From Cephalotrichum gorgonifer (Eukaryota > Ascomycota > Sordariomycetes > Microascales > Microascaceae): 64,000 nucleotides of DNA. This document shows positions 1-11,075 of this stretch, piece by piece; position 1 is the first letter of the stretch, and each line of letters begins with the position of its first letter. The notes under the pieces were generated by a model. It was not told the origin of the DNA, did not search any database, and saw only the letters and a list, made by a program, of their open reading frames with translations. The DNA lies in assembly GCA_900312665.1 (NCBI GenBank), contig ONZQ02000004.1:2572693-2636692 (forward strand). The letters are read 5' to 3'. The position numbers and the translations under genes are program-made.

Positions 1-2102
1 ATAGAAAAGCATGGTTAGGATCAGTTCAAAATAAAGACAATGAGATAAATGAACTCAGTACGGCGAGATAACGGATCGAAAAGAAAGGGTTAGATAGCCA
101 GGCCCGCTGTATCTGCTTAAACATCTCAAGCTTTTGATCACAATCGTGGGCGCCACCAGGCCCTTTTATATACTCAGCATCATCAGATATTCAACAGGAA
201 TCGTTGGGTTACAGAACTAAATTTTCATATTGGGGAGTACTTGCTCCATTTCCGCTAGGTATGCTTGGCATGAGACGGCAAAGGATGAATGAAACCGTGG
301 TCCTACATCGTGTAGGCCAGGCCCAAATCGATGCATCATATTGCTCTTATACCGGGTCGATGAGAAGTCTGGAATGGATACATAAGCTAAACCAAATTAG
401 GAACATTTGATTTCTCACTTATGGTCTGTTCGGTCCTTGTTAGGTTTCATGAGGGCTGTGACAGGAGCCCCTGCAGGGCACTCCCGCCAAGGCTCAGAGA
501 GTGGGCCTGTCCTCGACACCCGATGCCGCCGCTAAGACAAACCTCAATGTTTATGGATATTCGAGTGGACTTTTGAAGAGTTGTGTACCGCTTACCACAT
601 CTTCTAGTTTAAACTGAATGAGCCCTAGTCCTCGAACCGTTGCCTTGCAGACCCATCGGACACTTTTTCATCAAGTCAAGATAATAAACTGTGATAGCTT
701 GCGAGATCCGTAGGGAAAACTTCTCATGTTACCCCGGCGGAAACTGAGGCAGAATGAAGAGCAAGAAGACAGTTTAGAGCCAAGAAAACCGAGGCGCGAT
801 GGACTGAATGAAGCTTTGCTATGCTCCAGGTATTGTTTCTGAGCTTCCCTGGTGCCTCCATTCCACGCGCATGGTTTAGTACAAGCCTTTCACGACAAGA
901 GTTGGGGTAGACGGCTTGAGAGCAACGCCCGTGCGCTAGAGAGACATGAAACGCCGGTGGGGAGATCAGTTAATCATGCTCCCGTAAGTCCCTGGAATTC
1001 TGGCACTCCTTGGCGTCCCATGTATCCGGGAATATAGTAATCAAAATTTCCTGTTTTGGTAACCATATTGCCCTTGAAGTGAGCCAGAGGGGTAGGTACC
1101 TCGCTGATCACAAGCTTATCGGTCTCAATTCTACCTTCTTCCCTCCTGTTTCGCTTCTTCAGTCACAATCTCCAGTTAACCAGTGTAGTGGTGGAGAGAA
1201 CTAATACATCCGAGTTTGCGCTCAGGCATCCCCACTCAACTAGGGTATTTGGGTGCGGGTGTTGTTATGGATACATGTATGTCCGCGACTTCAGGAGTTA
1301 CGTCGATCGCCCTATCACCGGCCTCCCGCGGTTTCCCAGTCTATAAAACAATTTTTAAGAAGCAATGGGAGATAGATTCATAAATTAAGATCTGAGAAAT
1401 GTTGCCCCTGAGAATGCGCCGCTCCTGGCGGAATTTCTGCATTCTACTTTCGAAAGCTGAATAACTACGGGTATCTTGTCAAAGCAACTTTACGTGTATT
1501 CAATGGTGACATCCCGAAGTCCAGCTTGCACCTCGAGTGTTGGTGGAAGCATTCGACTGTTGAAGATAGCCCTTTTATTTTTCAATGGTCGAGCTCATCC
1601 TGGGGTGTGCCTCCATGCGTCAACCGACATGAGCACCGTTGAGCCGTCACGACAGGAAATCGTTTACTCATGAGGATCAATAGCTTGGATTAATTGGGAA
1701 CCCGCCGGCCGCCCAAGGTGCAGGACAAAGAAGAGACAGCAGAAAGGTAGCCCCCAGATTTTGTCTAGTGCAACGATTTGCTGGAGATAGAAGGCACGTC
1801 TAGATAGAAGGTATGCCCAGGTAAAAGGTGCTCCCAAGATGGAAGGAGCGTCCGCGAGGGAGGGTATAGCCAAGAATAGAAACCTAAGGACAGACAACGC
1901 CCTCTAAAGCCCTTCGCAACACCACAGACATCCCACAAATATGCCACAAATCCAAACTGCATGCCATTTTTTTTTCCAACATTAATTTTGAGTCTCCACG
2001 AAAACGAAGGTAAGAAGTATCTCTCCCCCATCACCCAAATTCCGAGCACCCAAGTCTAATATCAAGGCAAAGTCCCTCCTAGGGCAACAGAAGCCAGTGA
2101 CG
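1..2102. other. Intergenic, no gene seen
   Basis: I see no supportable gene here. Open frames on both strands are under 100 codons, lack splice signals leading to longer frames, and resemble no family I know. The composition is ordinary, without the TA-rich RIP texture of the right end. The last 300 bases before 2103 may hold the promoter and 5' leader of the next gene. Confidence 0.5.
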
Positions 2103-3114
2103 ATGGAGGAGAGCAAGCCCAACGCCAAGAAAACGGAGCCGGAAGCGACGGGTGCTCTGACTGATGGAGAACTCACCAGAAAGGAAAAGGCGAAGCTGGC
2201 GAAAGAGAACAAGTCCATATATATTTCTTATGATGATAGCGACAACCGCTACGGGGCCATGACAACTCAATTGCAGAAATATGTTGTCAAGAATGATAAG
2301 GAAACCAATTACATCAAGCGTCTCATACAGTCCGGGAATGGATACCTTGTCGCCATGTGCCACTCCACAGAGACGAGAGACAAGCTTTTGGAGCATCTCC
2401 AGAGGACGACGACGCGGTTGAGCGGTTCAAACAAGACCCCGGACCTCACCATCGAACCGTTCGTGGCCACCGCGAAGAACTCCAGGCCTGTCACGTGGTT
2501 CATTCCCATTGGGGCGACTGAGGCAGGGCCAGAGCTCTTGGGTGACATCCTCGCATTCTGGATGTTCCACACCGGCGAATTACCCGAGGTGGGATTTCAG
2601 GTGAGGATGGTCCAGATCCAAAACAACACGGAGACGGCTGAAGCAGCGGTTGGTGAGGGACAATCGAAACTCTTGAGAACGATTTCAAGGCCTTGATCTG
2701 ACGTGGAACATAGTGTGGAACTCTGCTGTTCCGTTGGTCTCCAAAAAGATCTTGATTGGGAAGGATTTAAAAGCCATCACCATCCAATCTGCAAAAACCT
2801 GCAAGCTCTGCGGCCAGGAGCATCTCGAAGCACACTGCATGACGGATAACCCCTTCAAGACACTTTCGAAGCCAAAGATTACCTTCGTCCCTGAGAGGCT
2901 TTATTCTAGCGTGAAAGTATGCGTGCGAATGTCCAAACAGGCGACGCGATACGAACGGTACAAGGAGCGAGGCGAGTATGAAAAGGAGAGCCCGCGGAAG
3001 GCTGGGCTGAAGAGGGAGACCGCCGTGCTGGGTGTGAGAGATACGCTCTATTCTCCGCTCTCATCGGACTCCGAGACAAAGGAGCCCTCGGAGAAGAGGA
3101 GAAAGGTGAACTGA
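2103..3114 (+). CDS. Unrecognised protein with zinc-knuckle-like motif
   Basis: Two-exon model: 2103-2652 and 2714-3114, about 316 residues. The 61-nt intron has a GTGAGG donor, a CTGAC branch point and a TAG end, and keeps phase. ATG at 2103 is the first methionine. The N-terminus is charged and lysine-rich. The middle looks like a compact alpha/beta domain. After the intron comes CKLCGQEHLEAHC, a CX2CX3HX4C motif one residue short of a retroviral-type zinc knuckle. The C-terminus is basic and ends in KRRKVN, nuclear-signal-like. I do not recognise the family. The order (middle domain, knuckle, basic tail) recalls gag/ORF1-like proteins of retroelements, but no polymerase lies nearby, so a domesticated gag-like gene is only a possibility. 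Confidence 0.5.
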
Positions 3115-3117
3115 GGA

Positions 3118-3514
3118 AAAGGCGCAAGGGCCATTGCGAAGGGGATGATTTGGGGAAATGCCGAGTGGCGAGACACTGACTTGTATGTAGAAAAGGGAAT
3201 TCAAAAAAGGGGGAAAGTAGTGCGTGCAGGGCAGCCTAAATTCCCGTAGGTTATTATATACCAGACATGTTCGGATACATTCTACGGCTAGAAACACGGT
3301 GTCACACTTCTGTTTTTGGTGATACGATGTTTACTTCACATGCATTCACTACTAGGCTTATCCGATCTAGGAATATATTCATTTCTCATTACTCTACAGA
3401 TTATCCCTTTCTCATGGATAAGTCTAACAAATTATAAAGGACAACTGATAAGAAACATCCGTTGACGATGGTTCTTTTCAACGAGACGCGTCTACCCAGA
3501 ATGGGGTCAATGAT
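3118..3514. other. Convergent intergenic spacer
   Basis: About 400 bases between the convergent ends of the zinc-knuckle-like gene and the small coiled-coil gene. I see only 3'-flanking, fairly AT-rich sequence. Confidence 0.5.
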
Positions 3515-4217
3515 CTAGTGGCCTGCAGAATGTTAGGGAAACGTGCAACGCCATCATCCGAACCGCGGTGCAAACTTACGTCCAAGTGGCTTGGCCATTT
3601 TGTCCAAGTCCTTTGCAGCACGGTGCTTGTTCTTGGCAAGACGGGCGCTAATAAGAGACGACTGTTAGCATCCATACCTTCATCCCTATATTTCCGTCTA
3701 GAGGAGGCTGTATGATTATTTGGAAACGAAAGACTTACTCCTCTTCAGCTTCGGCCATGAGATTCTTCACGTGCTGGCGCGAGTCTGCAACCGCCTCCCT
3801 CGCCCGCATGGCGGCTTGGTCGGCCTCGCGCTCGGCTTGCTCGGCTCCGGCGAGCCTCTCGCGGGCCTCCATGATGCTCGGATCTTCTTCATGGCCGCGG
3901 CCTCCGAGTCCGCCGCCGCGACGGGAGTGCCTGTTGTCCTCGTAGTCTGACGAGGAGACGGAAGAGGAGCGGCGGTTGTAGCGGCCTCCTGGATTGGATG
4001 ACTGCTGGGTGGCGCCGGGGTAAACGCCTTGCTCTCTTTGGTTGGGCGGGGGGGCGTTGTTGGAATAGGCGTTGTTGGAATAGGCGTTGTTGGAATACAT
4101 GTTTGGGTCTTGCTGCTTGTTCATGAGGCCTCCACGGCCGGACGAGTCGGCGGGGGGGCGTGTGTTGTTGGGGTGCTGTTGGACAGGCACCTCCTCCTTC
4201 TTGTGGAAAAGACCCAT
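3515..4217 (-). CDS. Small coiled-coil protein with YSNNA repeats
   Basis: Three-exon model on the minus strand: 4217-3739, 3647-3580, 3522-3515; 184 residues. Both introns have GTAAGT donors, and the first has a GCTAAC branch point; phases agree. The start was placed at the ATG of MGLFHKKEE because upstream in-frame sequence has no coding character. The N-terminal half is Asn/Gln/Pro-rich low complexity containing three YSNNA repeats. A Glu/Arg-rich helix (about 120-160) is probably a coiled coil. The C-terminus, encoded by the two small exons, is basic and ends in KMAKPLGRH. I take it for a conserved filamentous-fungal hypothetical protein of unknown role. The neat splicing of two tiny exons makes the gene model itself secure. 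Confidence 0.7.
4054..4098. repeat. Three tandem 15-bp units coding YSNNA
   Basis: Three head-to-tail copies of gcgttgttggaatag (last base of the third is c) lie inside the first exon of the coiled-coil gene. The unit is 15 bp, so copy number can change without shifting the frame. Confidence 0.9.
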
Positions 4218-5103
4218 GTTGGCTAGAAGTTTGGATTGGATTGTGTTTTGATTGTCAAAGTAATTGGGGAGTCCTTTTCTGCTGGTGGTCAAAGGATGTT
4301 CCAAGGGCAAGTAGAGAACGAGAACGGGGGCGACCGTGTCTAGATATATATGCGCAGAAACAGAGTCCTCGCCATGAATATGCCTCCAGTTTTGTTTCGT
4401 AACGTATATGCCCCATAGCGTATTAGATGACGTCTCAGCAGTATACCGGCTCAGCGCCGATGACATCCTGACGTAGGTTTCTCGACATTTCCGGACCCTG
4501 GCTTTCCTCATACGGCTAGTTTATCCAGGGTCTGTCCGGCTTTGGGCTTAAAACATCGCCGATCCTAAAGCTTAAATGACGTCGCGTCGAGATCGCCATG
4601 GGCTATGTTATCCCTTCTCCCATCCCGACGCTGGGGAAGGGAGTCATCGTGGCTTCGCACCTACGTATATTTTTCGTTATCTTGTAAATCGGATGTTGGC
4701 TATATTATATTCAAACTGTGTACTTCTCCTTTGGCATTGTGTCTCTTGAAATGACGTACTCTCTCTTCCCTGTACACTTGGCTCGTAAGCACCGTAGTAA
4801 GAAACTCTTGGGAGCTAGAGCGGTCCGTCGTCCACCTATATTCTAGGGAGCAGAGGATAGTCTGTGAGGCTGCCCGTGAGGTCCAGACTAGGATACAAGT
4901 GAGTCTATGCATGGGCTTGCTGATCGGTTAGGTGGCAAGCGGGTGGACCCACCTGCCAACAGCTGCTTCTACAGGCGCCTTCTCGTATTGAATACGAAGC
5001 AGCAGGCAGCAAGATTCCCGTCAAGGTATCTCATTTTTCAGGTGCAGGCGGCTGAAGCAATCGTCCTGCCATGCACTCGCATCGTAGAAATGCTTAGATA
5101 ACC
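4218..5103. promoter_or_regulatory. Divergent promoter region
   Basis: 886 bases between the divergent starts of the coiled-coil gene and the alpha/beta hydrolase. It must hold both promoters. I see no distinctive operator or conserved element in it. Confidence 0.4.
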
Positions 5104-6099
5104 ATGGACTCGTATAGCAAAGAAAAGGGCGCCGAAGAGCACATCCTCGACCTCGGCAGCGGCCGGCAGCTCGCCTTTGCCCACAACGGCCCCGCGACAT
5201 CCCGCATCGTCATCCTCAACTTCACTGGGCTCATGAGCGTCGGCTCCGTCCCGGAAGTCGTCGAGTCATGTCGCGAGGTGGGCGCGCACTGGATCCACCC
5301 CACGCTACCGGGCATGGGAAAGTCGAGCCCCCGCGCTCCCGGCGAGGAATACCACGTCGCGCTCGCACGAGACATAACGGCTCTCCTAGACTATTTGTAT
5401 CCCACTGGAGATTTCGACACGCTATACGTCGGCGGGGGATCATATGGGACGGTGCAGGCCCAGATGATCTACGGCGCCCCCTACAGTCTCTTCCCGGCCG
5501 GCCGCAAGATTGCGGGATGCCTTCTCCTGTCCGGCTTCTCGCCGTTCAAATACCACGTCGACCATGCAAACAGCCTCACCTGGCACAGCTGGTTCACTGT
5601 GGGCCCTCCAGCGCACATTATTCCCTTCCATATCTTACAGCGAACCTTCAGCACCGTACTCGCTTCCAAATTCAAAACGATCGACGGTGCCAAAAGCTTC
5701 CTCAATATGAGCTTATTCTCCAAGATGGACGATGACGAGCGCAAGATATTCGCGCAGTTCCTTGACAAGAAGGGAAAGACGGAGGATGAGTTAATCAGCA
5801 CCATGGCTAAGGGTATCGTCAGATGCGGCGAGCAGTGGAGCGGCTTCCACGAGGTGTCCGACGTTATTTACTCCGACTGGGGATTTGAGCCTTCCAAGCT
5901 GGACGATGAGCACTCGTCTAAGCCGATGCTGATCGTGGGATCTGACAAGGATCCCCAGGGCGGGAGCACGAATGAATGGATGGGTGCAAATTATAAGTCT
6001 GCGCGAGTCAAGACGGTCCCGGGCGGACACATCTCCAGCATGTTCTACATGGATGAGCTTTGGCGGGAGTTATTGGAGTTGAGCGGGCGGTCAGCCTGA
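5104..6099 (+). CDS. Alpha/beta hydrolase
   Basis: Intronless, 331 residues, starting at an ATG in a ccATGg context. Fold-typical features: an oxyanion-side strand (RIVILNFTG, about 34-42), the nucleophile elbow GGSYG with Ser113, an acid candidate in GSDKD (Asp281 or Asp283) near the end of the sheet, and a late histidine in PGGH (His309). That is a full Ser-Asp-His arrangement in the right order. No signal peptide is visible, so it is probably cytosolic. The substrate cannot be told: such single-domain hydrolases act on esters, lactones or epoxides. The neighbours do not form an obvious pathway with it. Confidence 0.85.
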   Translation: MDSYSKEKGAEEHILDLGSGRQLAFAHNGPATSRIVILNFTGLMSVGSVPEVVESCREVGAHWIHPTLPGMGKSSPRAPGEEYHVALARDITALLDYLYPTGDFDTLYVGGGSYGTVQAQMIYGAPYSLFPAGRKIAGCLLLSGFSPFKYHVDHANSLTWHSWFTVGPPAHIIPFHILQRTFSTVLASKFKTIDGAKSFLNMSLFSKMDDDERKIFAQFLDKKGKTEDELISTMAKGIVRCGEQWSGFHEVSDVIYSDWGFEPSKLDDEHSSKPMLIVGSDKDPQGGSTNEWMGANYKSARVKTVPGGHISSMFYMDELWRELLELSGRSA

Positions 6100-6829
6100 A
6101 TGGGACCCATATCGGGACTTTGGGGCACGAGATTTGGGGTGCGCAATGGGGCCTCCTGTATTGCAGCGACCCATGTAATAGTGCTTCAAGCGTGTAATTA
6201 ATTGTATTGATTCAAGGGAGGTCTATGTAGACCCCAGTCTGCAGAGAGTTGGGAACAGGACTAGTATCAACTAATTACCTGATAGCCATTCCCCCTGCCC
6301 ACATTCCAAAGCCGATCCCGCCCAACATGTTAGTGCATATCGAGTTAGGCCCGAGTTATATAGCCTGCACACGTCTTTCCCAGCCAGAAATTTGTTGGAT
6401 TCTCCAAGCCAGCGATGGAGCATCAATCAGTAATCGTGGTATCTCCGCCGCTTAACCAAACTCATCCTTCCCTTCCCTAACTGGAGATATACTACATATC
6501 AACAGTTGTCAAGTTGGGAGTAACAGCCGCATCCATCCGCAATTATAGTAACGTAGCCATTGTGGAGGTTGAGTGCCAATTCTCCCACCTATAATAACCC
6601 TGCTCGTTATGCCTAATTTATTCGAAACGCTTTAGGTCGCCTAAATGCCATTGCCGATCTTTGAAAGTTGTCCAGAAGCCTATACTTCCACTACGTTAGT
6701 ATTTTGAAGAACCTCCACACCGAAATCTCATTCATATTGCCCATCTTGTGAAAGAGTTGTTTGTCTAATATCACGCCTTATTGCCGACGCGGATATTCAC
6801 GAGACCGACGACACCATCCGCCAATCACC
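6100..6829. other. Intergenic, 5' region of oxygenase gene
   Basis: About 730 bases between the hydrolase stop and the oxygenase ATG. Nothing else recognised. The open frame extends 69 bases upstream of 6830 without an ATG, which is leader rather than coding. Confidence 0.4.
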
Positions 6830-7654
6830 ATGTCCAGCCTCAATCTGGCCCTTGCTGCGGTACTAGGCACAAGCCTATCGTACTTCGGGCCCATCATACT
6901 AGACATCGCGCAACCTAGCCTCGAGGGAATCCCCTTCCTCTCAAAACCCAGCGCACCCTGGAGCTGTGCACCACACAACTACACCACAGAGCTAGTATCA
7001 CTCGAGCCTCTAGTGATCTACATCCACAACTTCGTCAGCCCCGAAGAATCCGAGCTCATCGTAAAGGCCGGCAGGGACCTCCTAGTCGAGTCACCCGTGA
7101 CAGGCTACGGCTCCGAGTCCCACTCCCAGGCCCGGACTTCAGTGAGCGCCCCGCTACCCGGGGACGACGCAGCCGTCCAGTGCGTGCTTCAGCGCGCAGA
7201 GGCCTTCATGGGGACGATGATGGCGCCGGGGAGGGATGAGATGGGCGTCGCGCAGATGGTGCACTACACCAGCGGCCAGAAGTTCGACCTGCACCACGAC
7301 TGGTTCAAGCGGCCGCGGGTGAGAGATGGGGACGCGGGTAGGAAGAGGATGTATAACAGGCTGGCTACCTTTTTCGTCGTTCTCCAGGAAAATTGTACAG
7401 AGGGAGAGACATATTTCCCCGAGGCGAGACCTGTTGCGCCTCAGGATCGTGGGAAGGGGAGCGATGTGTGGAGGGAACACGAGAGCGGTGGGATTGCGTT
7501 TATGCCAATTGCGGGAAATGCCGTGTTTTGGCCTAACCTTCTGTCAGATGGGAGCGGGGATCCTAGGACGTTGCATGCTGGGCTTCCTGTTGGAGAGGGC
7601 ACGAAGACTGCTATGAATATCTGGCCGCGTGTGTTCTTTGGCCCCGAAGCGTAG
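6830..7654 (+). CDS. Prolyl 4-hydroxylase-like 2OG-Fe(II) oxygenase
   Basis: Intronless, 274 residues from the ATG at 6830. A hydrophobic N-terminal stretch (about 4-25) suggests a signal anchor and an ER or secretory location. The P4Hc core follows: iron ligands His155 and Asp157 in FDLHHDWF, distal iron ligand His249 in RTLHAG, and Lys259 ten residues later for the 2-oxoglutarate carboxylate. The second strand after the HxD motif carries the usual ETYFPE. The enzyme would hydroxylate a prolyl (or similar) residue in a protein or peptide using O2 and 2-oxoglutarate. Its length suits fungal P4H-alpha-like proteins. The natural target is unknown. Confidence 0.85.
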   Translation: MSSLNLALAAVLGTSLSYFGPIILDIAQPSLEGIPFLSKPSAPWSCAPHNYTTELVSLEPLVIYIHNFVSPEESELIVKAGRDLLVESPVTGYGSESHSQARTSVSAPLPGDDAAVQCVLQRAEAFMGTMMAPGRDEMGVAQMVHYTSGQKFDLHHDWFKRPRVRDGDAGRKRMYNRLATFFVVLQENCTEGETYFPEARPVAPQDRGKGSDVWREHESGGIAFMPIAGNAVFWPNLLSDGSGDPRTLHAGLPVGEGTKTAMNIWPRVFFGPEA

Positions 7655-7972
7655 TTAGAACTAAGTGGTGGGATGGCCGCGAGCATTTACACGACGGTCG
7701 GTGTGGGAAATAATCGCTCACATGCTGAGTATAAGACTATTCTACGCTTGTGAACTGAGTACAAGTTTTACGGAGGTCCAAACTCAGTACCATTCTGATC
7801 ATAACGATCCCCGAGGAATAAAGAGTGCTACTAGCACAATACATGTAATATGTAAGACATGTTGAAGTGCCTTGCCAGGGTGTATCCCTTAACTGTTGAA
7901 GCCAGGAACCCAGAGAATGAAAATGCAGTGAATACCCTCAGGCTTGTTCTGCCATCGCATGGCCACCTGTAC
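7655..7972. other. Convergent intergenic spacer
   Basis: 318 bases between the convergent stops of the oxygenase and MetAP2 genes. Only 3'-flanking sequence is seen. Confidence 0.5.
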
Positions 7973-9593
7973 TTAGTAATCGTCTCCTCGAGAGATCACC
8001 TCCTTGCAATTTGGCCGAAGTAGAACGGTCTGCGAATTCCGATTGGGTCAGCACGTTTTCCGTCACCTTTCAACTCGCGGACGACTCACATGTTCAAACT
8101 GCGCGACATAAGAGCCCGGAATATCGACCAGTGGCCCATACGACTCGACAATCCCCTTTGAGACAAGGGTCTTCATGCCGAGGTGGTAATGCTTCACACC
8201 GACGTGCTCAAGCTGACGCCGGGAGAAGACCAGGGTCCCGAAGTTCTCGTCGATCGACTTCAGCAGGGACCTGGCGGACGCGTGATGGATACCGGCGGCG
8301 CTGGCGTGCTCCTTGCGCCCGTAGCCGTAGACCCCGACGTCGTCGTCGAGATAACCCCTCCCCGTGGTGCCGAAGGTCTCGATGGCGAAGACGTCGCCTT
8401 CTTCCATGCGCTGGGTGGATCGGCTCTTGGCGAATGGGACCTGCTTGTCGCCGTGGATCTTGTAGCGCAGGATATTGTGGCCCGTGATGTTCCGGACGGC
8501 TTTGACGGGGATGACCTTGCCGTTGATCTCGACCTCGTAGCTCTCCATCACTTCCTGGATCGCCTCGCTGATGTGGTCCATCCTGGAATCGATACCGGCC
8601 TCCTAATTTGGTGATATTAGCCTTGCGGAGGATGAGAGGGAATGCAGGGTGTAAATTTCAAGCTTTTACCTTGAGCCCGGTATTAGTAGCCGCCTTCACA
8701 GCCGCGAGCAGGTTATCGTAACGCGGGTTGGAAGCCAGCGTAAAAGCGCTATCGACAATCCTGCCGTGGACGTGAACCCCGAAATCAACCTTCAGCACGT
8801 CGTCGTGCTGGAGGATGACATCCTTGCCGCCAGGATTGGGTGTCCAGTGGGCACCAATGTTGTTCAGGCAGAGCCCGGTCGGAAATCCCATGCCAGCCTT
8901 GAGGCCGTCGCCAGTCTCCAGGCCGGAGATGCCCGTCAGTGCTCGGATGCCGTCCTCGATCTCCCGCGCGAGATAGGTCAAGGAAACTCCAGGCTTGGCG
9001 ATCATCTGCGCGTACTGGCGGACCTGGCGGTGGATCTCGGCGGCCTTGCGGTAGTCATTGAGGAACTCGTCGTCCATCTCGACCACGGTCGACAAGTGGC
9101 GGAGTTCTTCGTCCGTGGTGCGCTTGAGATTGGAGCTCTCGGTGACGTATTCGACAGTCTCGCCCTCAGGATATCGCTGGTCGTGGAAGAGCTCGGCGAG
9201 TGGGACGCGAGGGGGTGACGTCTGCTGTCTAGGGAGCGCCTTCTTCTTCTTCTTCTTCTTGTTCTTTCGTTTCTTCTTCTTGCCTACTGGGGTCAGTCTA
9301 AGGTAAGAGATTACACAGAGCGTTTATCTTACCATTGTTCGGCTCACCACCAGAGTTTAGCTTGGCTCCAGTGTTTTCATCTTCATCATCGTCCTCGTCT
9401 TCGTCTTGCCCTTCGAGAGCGCCATGAATGAGCCCAGTTGCGACTGCTGGCTTGGCAGGATTGACGGAGGCAATTGTAGCATGTGCCGATGAGTCTGCTT
9501 ACGGCATTAGAAATAGATAGAAAAAAAGGGAATTTACTATTCTCTCATACCATCGTAGCCCCGATGATATTCATCCGGCGTCTTGGATCCCAT
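7973..9593 (-). CDS. Methionine aminopeptidase 2
   Basis: Five exons on the minus strand: 9593-9551, 9494-9333, 9286-8670, 8602-8090, 8029-7973; 463 residues, normal for eukaryotic MetAP2. All four introns keep phase with GT-AG ends. The enzyme removes initiator methionine from nascent proteins in the cytosol using two metal ions. Order: acidic Asp/Glu run, poly-lysine block (exon 3 start), then the pita-bread domain. The five metal ligands are present: Asp in VDFG, Asp in IVDSAF, His in GHNIL, Glu in AIETFGTTG, and Glu in AQFEHT. The FEH/TVLL junction falls exactly on the last intron, so the final 18 residues, ending SRGDDY, sit in a separate 57-nt exon that an unspliced reading would miss. 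Confidence 0.97.
9241..9284. repeat. TTC-rich triplet run coding poly-lysine
   Basis: A run of ttc triplets (aag/aaa on the coding strand) encodes the lysine-rich block of MetAP2. It is a family feature and also a simple-sequence tract that could vary in length. Confidence 0.85.
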
Positions 9594-9977
9594 GGTCGGA
9601 TTCGGCTCGATCGGCTCATGAAATTTGGGTGGATTGCGGAGAACGAGTTGATCCTTCAGAGAAGACCCCTCACAACCGTTCCGAGCATCCGATTTTAAAG
9701 CATATTTCGGCTAAAACTCGCATATGCAGAGTGCTCTGACTGGCCTCCAAGGTTCAAGTGCTCGTAGGGTTTCACAGCATTTACAAAAGAGTTGCATGCA
9801 TCCGAGAGTAGTACCTCGTGTCCGAACCTCCTCGCTCTGGTAATAGTTACGATCGATGTCCACCTTGAAGCTATATAAATACTAGTAAGCTTTCCGGTTT
9901 TAAAGTTACTTCGCAGAATGGCATACGAGTAAACTCATATAGATCAGAAATACTCTTCTGATTGGCCCTGTCACTTA
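9594..9977. other. Intergenic, upstream of MetAP2
   Basis: 384 bases between the APH-like stop and the MetAP2 ATG, both on the minus strand; presumably the MetAP2 promoter. No distinctive element seen. Confidence 0.4.
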
Positions 9978-11000
9978 TTAATCCTTGATTTCCGCAAATA
10001 TGTTAGGCTGACGCAACGCGTCCCCGCGCCTGTCAAGGTCTGAGTCCTCTTGCTTGAATACAGTTTCGATCCACCGCCATAACTTCTTGTCTGCAACAAA
10101 ACCCCGATTCATTTCCGACATAACTGTCAGTTTTCTTGCAACAGCACGGCAGATCTCAGCATCTTTGCCAATGCCAAATGCGGCTTCCTCCTCCTCCTTC
10201 AAGTCCACCTCTGAGAGGTCATCCTTCCTTAGTCTAGCAAGAAGTTGTTTGTTGTCCTCCAGCACAGCCCGCTGATCGAAGAGCTGAGGGATATCTACCC
10301 CTTCCGCCATGTGCACGCTCTCATATAGGCCTTGAAACAGGGTATAGTCTTGAGTAGAAAGCATACGCGTGAGCCGTGAAAAGTACCAAATCATATCAGC
10401 TTTCTCCCAGTAGGAGGGTTCTATTTGAGACTGTTGTTCAAACGCCGATCTGAAGGCGGCTGTGAGCGATGCCGAAGGTGGTGAGGACGAGCCGCCGAAC
10501 CCAGGGGTCATAAGCAACTCTGTCAGAGGGCCCGATGATGTAGACCCCCAATCAATAATACGTGTAATGTTGGGGTCCTCGTCAACAAATATGTTGCCAA
10601 GATGGAGATCTGGGTGCGAGAGAGTAAAGGTACCATCTCCCGTAGAAAGCCGGGGTATCATTTCGCGTAAAAGGTGACCGGCGATACAGAAGGAGAGCCG
10701 GTTCTTGCTGTTTTCAGTTTTCTCGCCGATCGCCACGTAATCGTTCCATCGCCTCACTGCGGCTCTGTAGCTTGGCCAGTTGGGATATTCGGAATGATTA
10801 GGGATTGGTGCAAAAAAGACATGAGGCGTGAGTGAAAGCTCCATGGAATGAGACATAAAGGCCGAGATAAGGGAGTCCTGTGAATTGCCACCCCGTGTGT
10901 CGCGCTTAGACAAGATCATTATCGTAATCTTCATCCCTTGAATAATGGACGATTCCCAAAATCTTGGCGATATCGCATGACAGAAGGTCACCAGGAACAA
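9978..11000 (-). pseudogene. APH-type kinase fragment lacking N-lobe
   Basis: One open frame, first ATG at 10934 (318 residues). It carries the catalytic half of the aminoglycoside/choline-kinase-like fold: Brenner's motif HPDLHLGNIFVD with the catalytic Asp, then RIIDW, the DFG-equivalent metal-binding Asp. Downstream helices and an acidic linker look normal. What is missing is the N-terminal ATP-binding lobe (about 150-200 residues in fungal members). The frame closes upstream with a stop about 30 bases beyond 11000, and the next gene ends at 11076, so there is no room for more exons. I read it as a 5'-truncated copy. It could still be transcribed as a short protein, but should not bind ATP normally. 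Confidence 0.6.
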
Positions 11001-11075
11001 GAGACCAGGACTAATTTTATTTATTGGTCAAATCAGGCCAGGCCAGATCGAGGAACGAGGAAACTAGTTAGATCG

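Noticed and set aside
1664..2396. Overlapping minus-strand frames left of the zinc-knuckle-like gene
   Set aside because: Several short frames overlap each other and partly oppose a better gene; hydrophobic composition comes from pyrimidine-rich sequence.
8011..8614. Overlapping plus-strand frames across the MetAP2 gene
   Set aside because: Antisense shadows; MetAP2 on the minus strand has all metal ligands and consistent splicing.
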